A stretch of DNA of 61,507 nucleotides from an uncultured Clostridia bacterium (GCA_947625605.1 CANQOY010000007.1:1-61507), one strand, 5' to 3'; shown: positions 32,868-42,931, numbered from the stretch's first letter. Numbers and translations are program-made. The notes: a model not told the origin generated them from the letters alone.

Positions 32868-35411
32868 TTCCACTTCTCCTTCCACTCCGAGAGGATGGCG
32901 AGCGCCTGCAAGGGCGTGAGCGCGTTGACGTCCAGCTCCGCAAGCTCGGCCTGAACGTCTGGCCTTTCCTCTTCGGGCTCCTGCTCCACGATGGCCGTGC
33001 GGCGGCCCTGCGTCTTTTCCAGCGTTCTCAAAATCTGCTTCGCGCGGTCCGTGACCTCTGCGGGAACGCCCGCGAGGGAGGCGACCTCCACGCCGAAAGA
33101 GCGGGAAGCGCCGCCGCGCACGATCTTGCGGAGGAACACGATGGTCCCGCCGATCTCGCGCACGCCGATCTTGTAGTTCTTCACGCCGTCGAGTTTCCCT
33201 TCGAGTTCGGTGAGCTCGTGGTAATGCGTGGCGAACAGCGTCTTTGCGCGCACCTTTTCCGTGAGGTGCTCGATGACCGACCATGCGATGGAGAGGCCGT
33301 CATAGGTGCTCGTTCCCCGCCCCACTTCGTCGAGGATGAGCAGGCTGTTTTTCGTCGCATTCCTGAGAATGTTGGCGACCTCCGTCATCTCCACCATGAA
33401 AGTGGAGCGGTCGAGGATCAGGTTGTCGCTCGCGCCGATGCGGGTGAAGATCCTGTCGCAGATGGGGATCTCGGCCTGCTTCGCCGGCACAAAGGAGCCG
33501 ATCTGCGCCATGAGGACGATGAGCGCGACCTGACGGAGATAGGTGGATTTGCCCGCCATGTTCGGCCCCGTAATGATCATGGTGCGGTTTTCGCCGCCGT
33601 CCAACAGGCAGTCGTTGGGCACGAAGCGCTCCTTGGAGATCGCTTCGACGACGGGATGCCGCCCCTCCGTGATTTTGAGTTCTCCCTCCTCTTTGAGGAC
33701 GGGACGGCAGTACTTTCTCTCCTTTGCGACCGTGGCGAGAGAGACGAGGCAATCCAGCCATGCGACCGCCGCCGCGACTCTCTGGAATACGGGAATATTC
33801 TTGCAGAGGATCTCCATGAGCTCGGCATAGAGATGCTCTTGCAGCCGCGCGGCCTCGTCGTCGCTGCCGAGGATCTTGTTTTCGAGCGCTTTGAGCTCCT
33901 CGCTCGTATAGCGCTCGCCGTTCGCCAGCGTCTGCTTGCGCGTGTAGGTGTACGGAACGCGGTCCTTGAAGGAGTTGCTGACTTCGATATAGTAGCCGAA
34001 CACACGGTTGTAGCCGATCTTCAAGGTGCGGATCCCCGTGCGCTCGCGCTCTCTCGCTTCGAGCTGCGCGAGGAGCGTGGTCCCGCGCTCCTTCACGCTG
34101 CGAAGCTCGTCCATCCGCTCGTTGTATCCCGCCTTGATGTAGTTCCCCTCTTTGAGGGTGGTCGCACGGGGGTCGATCGCTCTGTCGAGCAGGTCGCAGA
34201 TCTCCTTGGTATCGACGAGATCTTCCGCGATCCCGCAGGATGGCGGAAGAAAAGCCCGTGAGGCGGAATTTGAGATTGGGCAGCGCCGCAAGCGACGCGG
34301 AGAGCGCAAGGCAGTCCCCCGGCTGCAAATTGCCGTTCGAGATCCTGCCCGTGAGGCGCTCGATATCCCTGACGCCCCCGAGGGTCTCTTCCAATCCCAT
34401 GCGGATCACGGTCGCGCGGAAGAGCTCGTCCACGCCGTCGAGCCTCTTTTCGATCTCCTCCCGCTCGGCAAGCGGGCTCGTGAGGAGGGAGGCGAGCTTG
34501 CGTGCCCCCATGTTCGTCTTTGTGCGGTCGAGGAGCCACAGCAGGGAGCCGTACTTCTTCCCCTCCGCATTGTTTTTGAGGATTTCGAGGTTGCGGAGCG
34601 CGGAGGCGTCCAGCGTCATGTATTTCTCTTCCTCCACGAAGCGGAGCGCGTTGATGTTTTTGAGCGCGCGCTTCTGCGTTTCGCGGAGGTATTCGATGAG
34701 GGCGCCTGCGGTGAGCGCCGCTTCCTCGCGGCCGCCCAGCCCCAGAACTTCCACGGAGGAAACGGAGAATTGCTCCCTGAGGTTTTTCTCCGCCTGCGGG
34801 GCCTTGAACGCCCACGGCAGATAGCAGGATAGGTGCGGGAGGGACCGCTCCGCCTCGGGATAGCGCTTTGCGGCCAGGAGAAATTCGTCGTTGCAGATGA
34901 TCTCCGCCACGGAGAGGTTGATGAGGTCGGAGAGCGTTTTCTCGCAGCTCTCCTCCCCGCAGACCGCAAATTCCCCCGTCGTGATATCCGCCCATGCGAG
35001 GGCGAACGCGTCCCCGAATTTGGCGGCGCATGCAACGTAATTGCTCTTCTTCTCGTCGAGAAGGTCGTCCTCGATGACGGTGCCCGCCGTCACCACGCGG
35101 ATGACGTCCCGATCCACCATTCCCTTTCCCGCCTTGGGATCGGAGAGCTGTTCACAGATCGCCACGCGCTCCCCCGCGTCCACAAGTTTTTGAATGTATG
35201 CGTTGGCCGCATGGAAGGGCACGCCGCACATCGGCGCGCGTTCGCCGAGGCCGCAATCTCTGCCCGTGAGCGTGAGATCGAGGATGGAACTCCCCTTTAC
35301 GGCGTCGTCGAAAAACATCTCATAGAAGTCTCCGAGACGGTAAAAGACGATACAGTCCGGATATTTGTCCTTGACCTCCTGCCAATGGACCATCATCGGT
35401 GAAAGTGCCAT
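32864..35411 (-). pseudogene. mutS: DNA mismatch repair protein MutS, frameshifted
   Basis: The N-terminal part starts at ATG 35411 (MALSPMMVHWQEVKDKYPD) and reads well through the connector and lever domains to FSSAILRD. At about 34230-34240 the frame changes: the homology continues as AEDLVDTKEICDLLDRAI in the next frame to the stop at 32864. The C-terminal part is complete, with Walker A TGPNMAGKST, Walker B LLILDEVGRGTS and a C-terminal tail. Total length is 2548 bases, one more than a multiple of three, so a single base insertion, perhaps in the GGG at 34232-34234, or a 2-base deletion would explain it. Corrected length is about 848 residues, normal for MutS. Confidence 0.9.
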
Positions 35412-35527
35412 AATTTTTCCTCTTGCGTTTTCCTTTCCGTCCGCCGCCCGCGGATCGGAATCTCTCTGCTGCGCGCCGCGAGGGCGCGGGACGGGGCGCG
35501 TTTGTTCCTCGTTTCCCCTCTGCGGGA

Positions 35528-36844
35528 TCATGCGGGTCCGTCTGCCTCTTCCCCGTAGAGCGAAATGCCGTTGGCGTCCGTGATCTTCAAGGTGACGAAC
35601 TCGCCGATGGGGTTGCGCTCGCACCTGAAATATCCCATACGGCCGTACTGATCGCGCCCCAGATACATGCCTTTCTTTTCGTCGTAGTCCTCGCAGAGGA
35701 TCTCCGTCCGCTTGCCTAAATATCTCGCGCTCTTCTCGCGCGTCTTGGAATTGACGAGGGCGACGAGGCGGGTGATGCGGTCTTTGGCGACGTCCTCCGA
35801 GATCCTCCCTTCCATCTGTGCGGCCTTTGTGCCCGTTCGCGGTGAAAAGATAAAGGTGAAGGCCGAGGCGAAATCTGCCTCCTCCACAAGGGAGAGCGTC
35901 TCTTGAAATTCCTCCTCCGTCTCGGTGGGAAAGGCCACGATGAGATCCGTCGTCACCTCGCAATCGGGGATCTCCCGCCTCAGAATCGCCAGATCTTCGA
36001 GGTATTTTTCCCGCGTGTAGCGGCGGTTCATCAGGCGGAGAATGCGGTTGTTGCCCGCCTGCACGGGGAGATGGAGATGCCTGCAAATCTTGGCGTGCCT
36101 CTTCATGACGGCAACCAGCTCCTCGGAGAAGTCCTTGGGGTGCGACGTCATGAACCGGACGCGGAAATTCCCCTCGATGGAGGCGACTGCGTCGAGAAGC
36201 TGCGGAAACGTCGTCCCGTCTCCGCCGCGGTAGGAATCCACATTCTGCCCGAGGAGGGTGATCTCCCTGTACCCGTCGCGCACGAGGGAACGGACCTCGG
36301 CGAGGATCTCCTCGCGGTCTCTCGACCGTTCCCGCCCCCTCACATAGGGCACGATGCAGTACGAGCAGAAGTTGTTGCAGCCGTACATGATATTCACCCA
36401 TGCGTTGGGGTAGCTCGTGCGGACGGGAAAGATGCCGTCCTCCGTCTCTCCCCGCTCCTCGGAAAGGGCGACGACGGCCTTCTTCTGCGTCCGCTTTTTC
36501 TCGATGAGCGCGCCGAGCTCGGGCAAGTTGTGGGTGCCGAAGAGGATGTCGATAAAGGGAAATTTCGCTTTGAGCAGTTTCGCCTTCCCCTCCTCCTGCA
36601 CCATACATCCGCCCACGGCGATGAGCAGGCCCTTCTTCTCGCGTTTAAGCTTTTTGAGCGCGCCGATGTTGCCGAAGGCGTGATTTTCCGCATTCTCGCG
36701 GATACAGCAGGTATTGAATACGATGATATCCGCCTCTTCGAGAGACGAGGGTGCGTCGTATCCCTTTTCTTTGAGGATCCCCGCGATCTTCTCCGATTCG
36801 TGGAGATTCATTTGACATCCGTATGTGACGATATGATATTTCAT
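35528..36844 (-). CDS. miaB: tRNA-i6A37 methylthiotransferase MiaB
   Basis: 438 residues from ATG 36844, overlapping the sirtuin stop by 4 bases. It is a radical-SAM enzyme that methylthiolates i6A37 made by MiaA. The N-terminal UPF0004 domain has three cluster cysteines (TYGCQMN, FNTCCIREN and VGGCMVQ). The radical-SAM CxxxCxxC is in YGCNNFCSYCIVPYVRG, and a C-terminal TRAM region runs up to SLYGEE. miaB and miaA in the same operon as mutS/mutL is the Bacillus-like order. There is a 116-base gap before mutS with GC-rich sequence but no clear terminator. Confidence 0.96.
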   Translation of the reverse strand: MKYHIVTYGCQMNLHESEKIAGILKEKGYDAPSSLEEADIIVFNTCCIRENAENHAFGNIGALKKLKREKKGLLIAVGGCMVQEEGKAKLLKAKFPFIDILFGTHNLPELGALIEKKRTQKKAVVALSEERGETEDGIFPVRTSYPNAWVNIMYGCNNFCSYCIVPYVRGRERSRDREEILAEVRSLVRDGYREITLLGQNVDSYRGGDGTTFPQLLDAVASIEGNFRVRFMTSHPKDFSEELVAVMKRHAKICRHLHLPVQAGNNRILRLMNRRYTREKYLEDLAILRREIPDCEVTTDLIVAFPTETEEEFQETLSLVEEADFASAFTFIFSPRTGTKAAQMEGRISEDVAKDRITRLVALVNSKTREKSARYLGKRTEILCEDYDEKKGMYLGRDQYGRMGYFRCERNPIGEFVTLKITDANGISLYGEEADGPA

Positions 36845-37548
36845 AACACGATCTCCGAAAAGACCTCCCCGACGTTCCTGCGGAGGACGAGCTCGCAGCG
36901 GCCGTCGAGCGGCGTTGCGTCCCGATTGATGAGGACGAGATGATCTCCCTCGAAATAGTCGAGAAAGCCCGCGGCGGGCCAGACGGTGAGAGACGTCCCC
37001 GCCACGATGAGCAGATCGGCCTCGGAGATCGCCTTCACGGCGCCCCGCACCGTCCTCTCGTCGAGCGGTTCGCCGTAGAGCACGACGTCCGGCTTGACGG
37101 TCCCCCCGCACGCGCACCGCGGCACGCCCTCGGAGGCCGCGATGTCCGCCGCAGAATATCCCCTGCCGCACTTCATGCAGTGATTTCTGTGAATGCTGCC
37201 GTGGAGTTCATAGACGTTTTTGCTTCCCGCCGCCTGATGGAGACCGTCGATATTCTGCGTGACGACGGCGAGGAGCTTTCCGCGGGCCTCCATTTCGGCG
37301 AGTTTGATGTGCGCCGCATTGGGTTTGGCCCAAAGCGGAAGCATTTTTTCGCGGTAGAATTTGTAAAATTCGGCCGTGTGCAGGCGGAAAAAGTCCGCGC
37401 TGAGTATGGTCTCGGGCGGATAGGCGTATTTCGTGCGGTACAGCCCGTCCTCGGAGCGGAAGTCCGGGATCCCGCTCTCCGTGGAGACCCCCGCTCCCCC
37501 GAAGAACACGATGCGGCGGCTCGCGTCCACCAATTCCTGCAATTGCAT
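36841..37548 (-). CDS. SIR2 family NAD-dependent deacylase
   Basis: 235 residues from the ATG at 37548, chosen for GGAGGAG directly upstream; the frame is open to 37593. It removes acyl groups from lysines with NAD. GAGVSTESGIPDFRS (about 19-33), the TQNIDGLHQAAG motif (about 100-111) with catalytic His in YELHGS, and four zinc cysteines (CMKC and CAC-type pair) are visible. It is a bacterial cobB-type sirtuin. It is first in the operon with miaB, mutS, mutL, miaA and the YnbB-like gene, behind the promoter at 37602-37630. Confidence 0.94.
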   Translation of the reverse strand: MQLQELVDASRRIVFFGGAGVSTESGIPDFRSEDGLYRTKYAYPPETILSADFFRLHTAEFYKFYREKMLPLWAKPNAAHIKLAEMEARGKLLAVVTQNIDGLHQAAGSKNVYELHGSIHRNHCMKCGRGYSAADIAASEGVPRCACGGTVKPDVVLYGEPLDERTVRGAVKAISEADLLIVAGTSLTVWPAAGFLDYFEGDHLVLINRDATPLDGRCELVLRRNVGEVFSEIVL

Positions 37549-37601
37549 AAACTCCTCCGTTGGCCGAAGCGCATCCCGCGGATCGGCCCCCAATCTTCTC
37601 C

Positions 37602-37630
37602 ATTATATCATAATTTTTATGTGATTTCAA
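37602..37630 (-). promoter_or_regulatory. SigA-type promoter of the sir2-miaB-mutSL operon
   Basis: On the minus strand, TTGAAA (37625-37630), a 17-base spacer and TATAAT (37602-37607), 54 bases before the sirtuin ATG. Confidence 0.83.
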
Positions 37631-37685
37631 CAAAACGCGCGCGGCGGCGTGAAATTTTTTCGGAAAGCGACGAATACTATAACCG

Positions 37686-39866
37686 ATGAAGCGAGCGCTC
37701 AAAGTTTTTGGGATCCTCTTCGGGATCGCGGCCGTCCTCTTCGCGGCGTCGGTCTTTTACTACCTCGGCGTCACGGCGGGCGTCTCCCTCGACCCCGAAA
37801 AACTTGTCCTCGAAACGAATTACCTGCACATCTACGATAAGGACGGGCATGAGATCGAGACGGCGGCAGCCCGTGCGGACGTGCCGTTCGGCGACTTTCC
37901 CGACTACCTGCCGAATGCCTTCGTCGCCGTGGAGGACAAGCGGTTTTATTCGCACGGCGGATTCGACGTCCGCCGCATCCTGAAAGCGGCAGCCAAAAAT
38001 CTCGCCTCCTTTTCCTTTCGCGAGGGCGCTTCCACCATCTCCCAACAGCTCATCAAAAATACGCATTTAACGAGCGAAAAGACGCTCAGCAGAAAGCTCA
38101 AAGAGCTGAAACTCACCCGCATCCTCGAAAAAAATTACACGAAAGAGGAGATCTTGGAGCTCTATCTGAATTCCATTTACTTCGGGCACAGCGCGTTCGG
38201 GATCGGAAGCGCGAGCGCCTTCTACTTCGGCAAGGCGCCCGAATCGCTCACCCCCGCCGAGAGCGCGCTTCTTGCGGCGCTCGTGCGCTCTCCCAACCGC
38301 TATTCTCCCTTCCGAGACCCGCAAAAGTGCCTTCAAAGGCGCAATTTCGTGCTCACTCTCATGAAAGATCAGGGCTATCTGAGCGATGCGCAGTACGCCG
38401 AGGCGCTCGAAGAGCCCCTCCCCGTCTCCCCCGCGGCAGACCGAAGCGGAAACGCCTTTTTGTCCCTCGTCTGCGAGGAGGTCTCCGCGCTCTTCCCGAA
38501 TGCGCGCTCGGGCGAGTTGGGCGCGCTCCGCGTCTACACCGCCTACGACCCCGCCCTTCAAGAAGTGCTCGAAAGTTTCGAGGCGGACTCCGACCTCGCC
38601 CTGCTCGTGCGCGACAACCAAAGGGACGTCTTGAAGGCATACCGCGCCACTGCGGGGAATTTGAAGCGCCTTCCCGCCTCCACCGTAAAGCCGCTCCTCG
38701 TGTACGCCCCCGCCATCGAGGAAAACCTCATCGCGCCCGCAACGCCCGTCCTCGACCAAAGGACGGACTTCGGCGGCTACTGCCCGAACGACGCGGGCGG
38801 CGCCTCGGGAATGTACATGAGCGTGCGGTACGCCCTCTCGCACAGCGTCAACATCCCCGCCGTGCGCATCCTCCACTCTCTCGGCGTGGAAAAGGGCGTC
38901 TCCTATCTGGAAAAAATGGGGCTCGGCGTGGAGCGGGAGGACTATTCTCTCGCCCTCGCCCTCGGCGGCATGAAGGAGGGTTTTTCCCTCCCCGCCCTCT
39001 CCGACGGCTATGCCACCCTCGCGAACGGGGGGACATACGCCCCCTGCGGCGCCGTCCTCAGAGTGGAAAACGGCAACGGACGGACGGTCTACGAGCGGAA
39101 AACGGCGAAAAAACGGGTCTTTTCCGAGGAAACGAGCTTCCTCGTCAACGACATGCTCGCGACCGCCGCAAGGGAGGGCACGGCGAAAAAGCTGCATTCC
39201 CTGCCCTTTTCCGTCTCCGCAAAGACGGGGACGGCGGAGGGAAAAACGGGCAATCTCGACGCATACACCGTCGCCTATACCTCCGAGGACGTGGTGGCCG
39301 TGTGGCTGGGCAACCGCGACAACTCGCCCGTCGCGGCGACGGGAGGCGGCCTCCCCGCAAACTTCGCAAAGCGCGTGCTCGAAGCGCTCTATGAAAAGTC
39401 CGCCCCCGCCCCCTTCGCGCCTCCCGCAGGGGTGACGCGGGCGCGGTATGACGGCGAGGAGTACGAAAAAAATCACAAGCTCATACTCGCCGATCCGCTC
39501 TCCCCCGTGGGGAACATTCGGGAAGAGTACTTCAAGCGCGACGCGCTTCCGAAAGAAACGTGTACGAAATTTTCTCGTCCGACCATCCAATGTCCCTCCG
39601 TTTACCTCAAAAATGGGACGGTTTGTATAGTACTATGTCAGGCAGAGTACTATGATTACGTCGTAAAAAGAGAAAATCGCGGCAATACGACAACGATTTA
39701 CAGCGGGAAATATTCGGAAACGATCTGCGACAGTTCGGTAAAAAACGGCGAGAGTTACCTCTACACCGTGATCCCGTATTATAAAGGAAACGAGGGCGCG
39801 CCTGTCACGCTCCCCCGCGTCCGCCTCGAAGCGGCCTCCCCTCCCGATGATTGGTGGGAGGATTAA
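37686..39866 (+). CDS. Class A penicillin-binding protein
   Basis: 726 residues. A short basic tail and one membrane helix (about 8-28) lead to the GT51 glycosyltransferase with AVEDKRFYSHGGFD and STISQQLIKN. It also has the motifs RKLKELKLTRILEKNYTK (motif III region) and YLNSIYFG. The transpeptidase has SxxK as STVK (ASTVKPLL), SxN as SVN (SHSVN) and KTG (SAKTGTAE). The C-terminal 120 residues form a beta-rich, fibronectin-like extension. It polymerises and cross-links glycan outside the membrane. It is monocistronic, facing the minus-strand genes; its stop overlaps thiI's end by 4 bases (convergent). The third palindromic element lies in the extension. Confidence 0.95.
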   Translation: MKRALKVFGILFGIAAVLFAASVFYYLGVTAGVSLDPEKLVLETNYLHIYDKDGHEIETAAARADVPFGDFPDYLPNAFVAVEDKRFYSHGGFDVRRILKAAAKNLASFSFREGASTISQQLIKNTHLTSEKTLSRKLKELKLTRILEKNYTKEEILELYLNSIYFGHSAFGIGSASAFYFGKAPESLTPAESALLAALVRSPNRYSPFRDPQKCLQRRNFVLTLMKDQGYLSDAQYAEALEEPLPVSPAADRSGNAFLSLVCEEVSALFPNARSGELGALRVYTAYDPALQEVLESFEADSDLALLVRDNQRDVLKAYRATAGNLKRLPASTVKPLLVYAPAIEENLIAPATPVLDQRTDFGGYCPNDAGGASGMYMSVRYALSHSVNIPAVRILHSLGVEKGVSYLEKMGLGVEREDYSLALALGGMKEGFSLPALSDGYATLANGGTYAPCGAVLRVENGNGRTVYERKTAKKRVFSEETSFLVNDMLATAAREGTAKKLHSLPFSVSAKTGTAEGKTGNLDAYTVAYTSEDVVAVWLGNRDNSPVAATGGGLPANFAKRVLEALYEKSAPAPFAPPAGVTRARYDGEEYEKNHKLILADPLSPVGNIREEYFKRDALPKETCTKFSRPTIQCPSVYLKNGTVCIVLCQAEYYDYVVKRENRGNTTTIYSGKYSETICDSSVKNGESYLYTVIPYYKGNEGAPVTLPRVRLEAASPPDDWWED
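39629..39651 (+). repeat. Intragenic palindromic element, copy 3
   Basis: Inside the class A PBP gene. Plus strand begins AGTACTATGTCAGGCA and continues GAGTACT. The right arm is again close to the complement of AGTACTATGTC. It encodes VLCQAEY in the same frame as copy 1. Confidence 0.6.
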
Positions 39867-41014
39867 AATTCGATCGTCTCCGCAGTCCCCATCGCCTCTT
39901 CGACGAGCGCCTCCACATCGAGCTTGCGCTCCTCCTCCTCGATAAAGGCGAGCTTGGGGCGCGTTGCGGGAAACTCGGGAAGGAACACCGTACAGCAATC
40001 TTCAAAGGGTAGCACCGACGTCTCGTAGGTGCCGATCTTTTTTGCGCGCTCAATGATCTCGTCCTTATCAAATCCGATGAGCGGCCGAAGAACGGGGAGT
40101 GTGACGACGGCGTTGGAGGAGGTCAGCCCTTCGATCGTCTGGCTGGCAACCTGCCCGAGGCTCTCCCCCGTGACGAGGCACTTCATCTCGTTTTGCCGCG
40201 CAAAGCGTTCGGCGATGCGGAACATGAATCTCCTGAGCAGCGTGACGTTGAGTTCGGCCGCGCATTTTGCGTGGATCTCCTCCTGAATGTGCGTGACGGA
40301 GACCGTCGTCAGCCGCGTCACGAGGGTATACCGCGAGAGCTGCTCCGCGAGCGCGATCACTTTCTGCTTCGCGCCCTCGTTCGTGTAGGGATAGCTGTGG
40401 AAATGGAGCAGTTCCACCTGCATCCCCCGCTTTGCCATCATGTATCCCGCCACGGGGGAATCGATCCCGCCCGAGATCATGAGCAGCCCCTTTCCGGACG
40501 TCCCGACGGGCATGCCGCCGACGCCCGCTTCGAAGCTCCCGAATACGAGCGCTCTGCCGTTTTCGCGAATGTCGATGTACACGGTGCTCTGCGGCTCGTG
40601 CACATCCACTTGCAGCGCGGGCCGTTCGGAGAGCAGCCGTCCGCCGATCTGCGCGCTCACTTCCATCGAAGTGAGCGGATAATTTTTATAGGCGCGGTGC
40701 GTCTCCACCTTGAAGGTGCCCGCACTCGGAGCGACGCGGCGAACGCCCTCGAAGATGTCATCCATGCCGCTCCCCACGAGCAGGCCCACGGAATACGAAT
40801 GCACGCCGAACACGCGGGAGATCCTCTCCGCGATCTCCTCCTCCATCCCCGCCTCGAATTTCTCGACGAGCCACCTGCCGCTCAGGCGGTGCAACTCGTG
40901 CCGAAGCCCTTTCAGGCTCTTTTCGAGATTGACATGGAACACGCGCTCGAAGTAGCCGCGGTTTTTGCCTTTCAGATGAATTTCCGAATATCGGATGATG
41001 ATGACCTTTTCCAT
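39863..41014 (-). CDS. thiI: tRNA uridine 4-sulfurtransferase ThiI
   Basis: 383 residues from ATG 41014. It makes 4-thiouridine at tRNA position 8 and can donate sulfur for thiamine thiazole. The N-terminal ferredoxin-like and THUMP region includes IRYSEIHLKGKNRG. The PP-loop SGGIDSPVAGYMMAKRG and the catalytic-region cysteine (EDCCTVFLP) follow. No rhodanese domain is present, as usual in Gram-positives, where the sulfur comes directly from a dedicated cysteine desulfurase. That partner is the gene immediately upstream (12 bases). Confidence 0.95.
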   Translation of the reverse strand: MEKVIIIRYSEIHLKGKNRGYFERVFHVNLEKSLKGLRHELHRLSGRWLVEKFEAGMEEEIAERISRVFGVHSYSVGLLVGSGMDDIFEGVRRVAPSAGTFKVETHRAYKNYPLTSMEVSAQIGGRLLSERPALQVDVHEPQSTVYIDIRENGRALVFGSFEAGVGGMPVGTSGKGLLMISGGIDSPVAGYMMAKRGMQVELLHFHSYPYTNEGAKQKVIALAEQLSRYTLVTRLTTVSVTHIQEEIHAKCAAELNVTLLRRFMFRIAERFARQNEMKCLVTGESLGQVASQTIEGLTSSNAVVTLPVLRPLIGFDKDEIIERAKKIGTYETSVLPFEDCCTVFLPEFPATRPKLAFIEEEERKLDVEALVEEAMGTAETIEF

Positions 41015-41025
41015 ACGATCCCACT

Positions 41026-42147
41026 CTACACTTTTTGTTGAAATTCCCGCACGGCCTCGTTTGCAAGGCGCGCGGCCTCGACGATCTCTTCCTCTGTATT
41101 TTTGGCGGAAAAGCTGAACCGAAGCACGCCGCCGAGCAGTTCTTTTCCGTAACCGCACGCTTCAAGGACGCGGCTGTACGGCTTCTTCGAAGAGCATGCG
41201 CTCCCCGTGCCGACGGCGACGCCCATTTCCCAGAGCATGCGCTGGATCACCTCACCGCGCGTTCCCGCCGCAGCGACGGTGAGAATGTACGGCGAACCGT
41301 TTTCGGGAGAGATGCGGGTAAAGAGATTTGCGTCAAGCTCTCCCCAAAGCCTCGCTTGGAGCGCGCGCACGCGTTCGAAGCGGGAAGAGAGCGAAGCGAA
41401 CACGCCTTCCGCGGCGTATGCGAAGTCGAGGGCGCCGAGCAGGTTTTCCGTGCCGCTGCGCAGCGTTCCCTCCTGCCCTCCGCCGCAGAGAAGGGGCGAA
41501 AGCGCGAGCGTCCTGCGCTTTACGAGCGCGCCGACGCCCTTGATCCCGCCGATCTTGTGCGCGCTGAGGGAGTAGAGGTCGATCTCGTTCGTCATGCGGA
41601 ACGGGAGCTTCCCGAACGCCTGCACGCCGTCGCTGTGCACGACGCAGCGGGGATTTTTCGCTTTGACCGCCCGCGCGATCGCAGAGATATCGTTGACCGC
41701 GCCCGTCTCGTTGTTGACGTGCATGACGGAGACGAGCGCCGTCTTTTCGTCCACCAAAGAGAGGAGCGCCGCCGCGTCTGCGCTGCCGTCGCGGTTCACG
41801 GGAGCGATCCTCACTTCGACCCCGCGGTTTTTGAGTTCGGAAAAGGGACGCTCCACGGCCGCATGCTCGCCCGCCGTCGTCACGGCGTTCCCCCGTCTCG
41901 CCGCGGAAAAAATCGCGAAGTTGTCGCTCTCCGTCCCGCCCGACGTAAAGACGAGCTCGTATTTCGCCGCGTCCGCAATGCGGGAGAGCAGGCTCCCGCG
42001 CGCCTCGTTCAGGGCGGCCGCCGCGGAAAATCCCCCGCCGTAGCGCGCAGAGGGATTGTAAAAACACTCGTTGGCAAACGAAGCCGCCCGCGCAAACGCA
42101 GAGCCGTCGGGGCGCGTCGTCGCCGCATTGTCCAAGTAGATCATCAT
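41026..42147 (-). CDS. Cysteine desulfurase (NifS/IscS family)
   Basis: 373 residues from ATG 42147 (a second ATG follows at once; TAGGAG upstream). It is a PLP enzyme that converts cysteine to alanine and a persulfide. YLDNAATT starts the protein. The PLP-Lys is in SAHKIGG and the catalytic Cys in GSACSSKK. The short loop, lack of a C-terminal IscU tail and direct link to thiI fit the NifZ/IscS partner of ThiI rather than general Fe-S assembly. It follows the thioesterase gene by 31 bases in the same operon. Confidence 0.94.
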   Translation of the reverse strand: MMIYLDNAATTRPDGSAFARAASFANECFYNPSARYGGGFSAAAALNEARGSLLSRIADAAKYELVFTSGGTESDNFAIFSAARRGNAVTTAGEHAAVERPFSELKNRGVEVRIAPVNRDGSADAAALLSLVDEKTALVSVMHVNNETGAVNDISAIARAVKAKNPRCVVHSDGVQAFGKLPFRMTNEIDLYSLSAHKIGGIKGVGALVKRRTLALSPLLCGGGQEGTLRSGTENLLGALDFAYAAEGVFASLSSRFERVRALQARLWGELDANLFTRISPENGSPYILTVAAAGTRGEVIQRMLWEMGVAVGTGSACSSKKPYSRVLEACGYGKELLGGVLRFSFSAKNTEEEIVEAARLANEAVREFQQKV

Positions 42148-42178
42148 GTCGCTCCTACCCCATCTTCGCACACCTGAT

Positions 42179-42922
42179 TCATGTTCGCGCGCCGAAAAAG
42201 AGCCTGAACTGCGTGGCGGTCTCCCCGCCCGAACGCGCTTCGAGGATCGCGCCGTCCTCGCGGTCCTCGCGGAAGAAGGCAACCTCCGCGCCCTCCTTGA
42301 TCTGCCTCCCGTAGCCGATCTGAAAGGCCTTTACGGGACGGGCCGCAAGCTCTTCCATGGTAAAACAGTTGAGGAAGAAGTCCGCGTACTGCGCGTTGTT
42401 GGCATGGAGATAATGGTCGCAGTGGCTGTTCGCAACGCGCATCCTGCCGGCCTCGCGGCCGTTTTCGCACTTGGGGATCTTCCAAAGAGGGACCTCGACC
42501 GCCTTTTCCGCCCGATAGGGACACTTCGCATGGGCCTCTCCCAGCTTGTCCGGTGTGAGCATGGTGAAGTTTTTGAGATCGACCAGACACCAGCGGGAAG
42601 AAAGGGCCGCCACGACTTCCCCGTCTCTGTCCGTGACGCGGTAATCGCGCTCGAAGATGACATGGCGAGGCGGAAGCGGCCACGTCTCCACCGTGACGCT
42701 CTCCCCCAGCCGCACGGGACGGAAGAGCTCTCCGTATGTGTGCACAACAAGAAAGCCGAGGTCTCTCGGCTTCAAATCGGAATAGCCAAAGCCCAACTCG
42801 TCTGCGCTCGCCCCTGCGGACTCCTGCGTCAGCGCTAAAAGCGAGGAGAGTTTCAGCTCGTCTTTGAAATCAAAATCGGAATAGCGAAGTTCGTAACTTC
42901 TGATGTTGGCATACCCGCTCAT
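42179..42922 (-). CDS. Acyl-ACP thioesterase
   Basis: 247 residues from ATG 42922. A double hot-dog fold is expected. The N-terminal segment YELRYSDFDFKDELKLSSLL and the C-terminal NSHCDHYLHANNAQYADFFLN (ends: NSHCDH to ADFFLN) match the FatA-like bacterial acyl-ACP thioesterase family, with Asn and His of the second hot-dog domain as likely catalytic residues. It releases fatty acids from ACP. It is first in an operon with iscS and thiI, behind a consensus promoter whose start point lies only about 3 bases before the ATG, so the mRNA appears leaderless and no Shine-Dalgarno sequence exists. Confidence 0.88.
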   Translation of the reverse strand: MSGYANIRSYELRYSDFDFKDELKLSSLLALTQESAGASADELGFGYSDLKPRDLGFLVVHTYGELFRPVRLGESVTVETWPLPPRHVIFERDYRVTDRDGEVVAALSSRWCLVDLKNFTMLTPDKLGEAHAKCPYRAEKAVEVPLWKIPKCENGREAGRMRVANSHCDHYLHANNAQYADFFLNCFTMEELAARPVKAFQIGYGRQIKEGAEVAFFREDREDGAILEARSGGETATQFRLFFGART

Positions 42923-42931
42923 ATCCGACCG

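Noticed and set aside
32864-35411. Programmed frameshift in mutS
   Set aside because: There is no slippery heptamer, no strong downstream structure pattern known for MutS, and no precedent in this family. A lesion or sequencing error is simpler.
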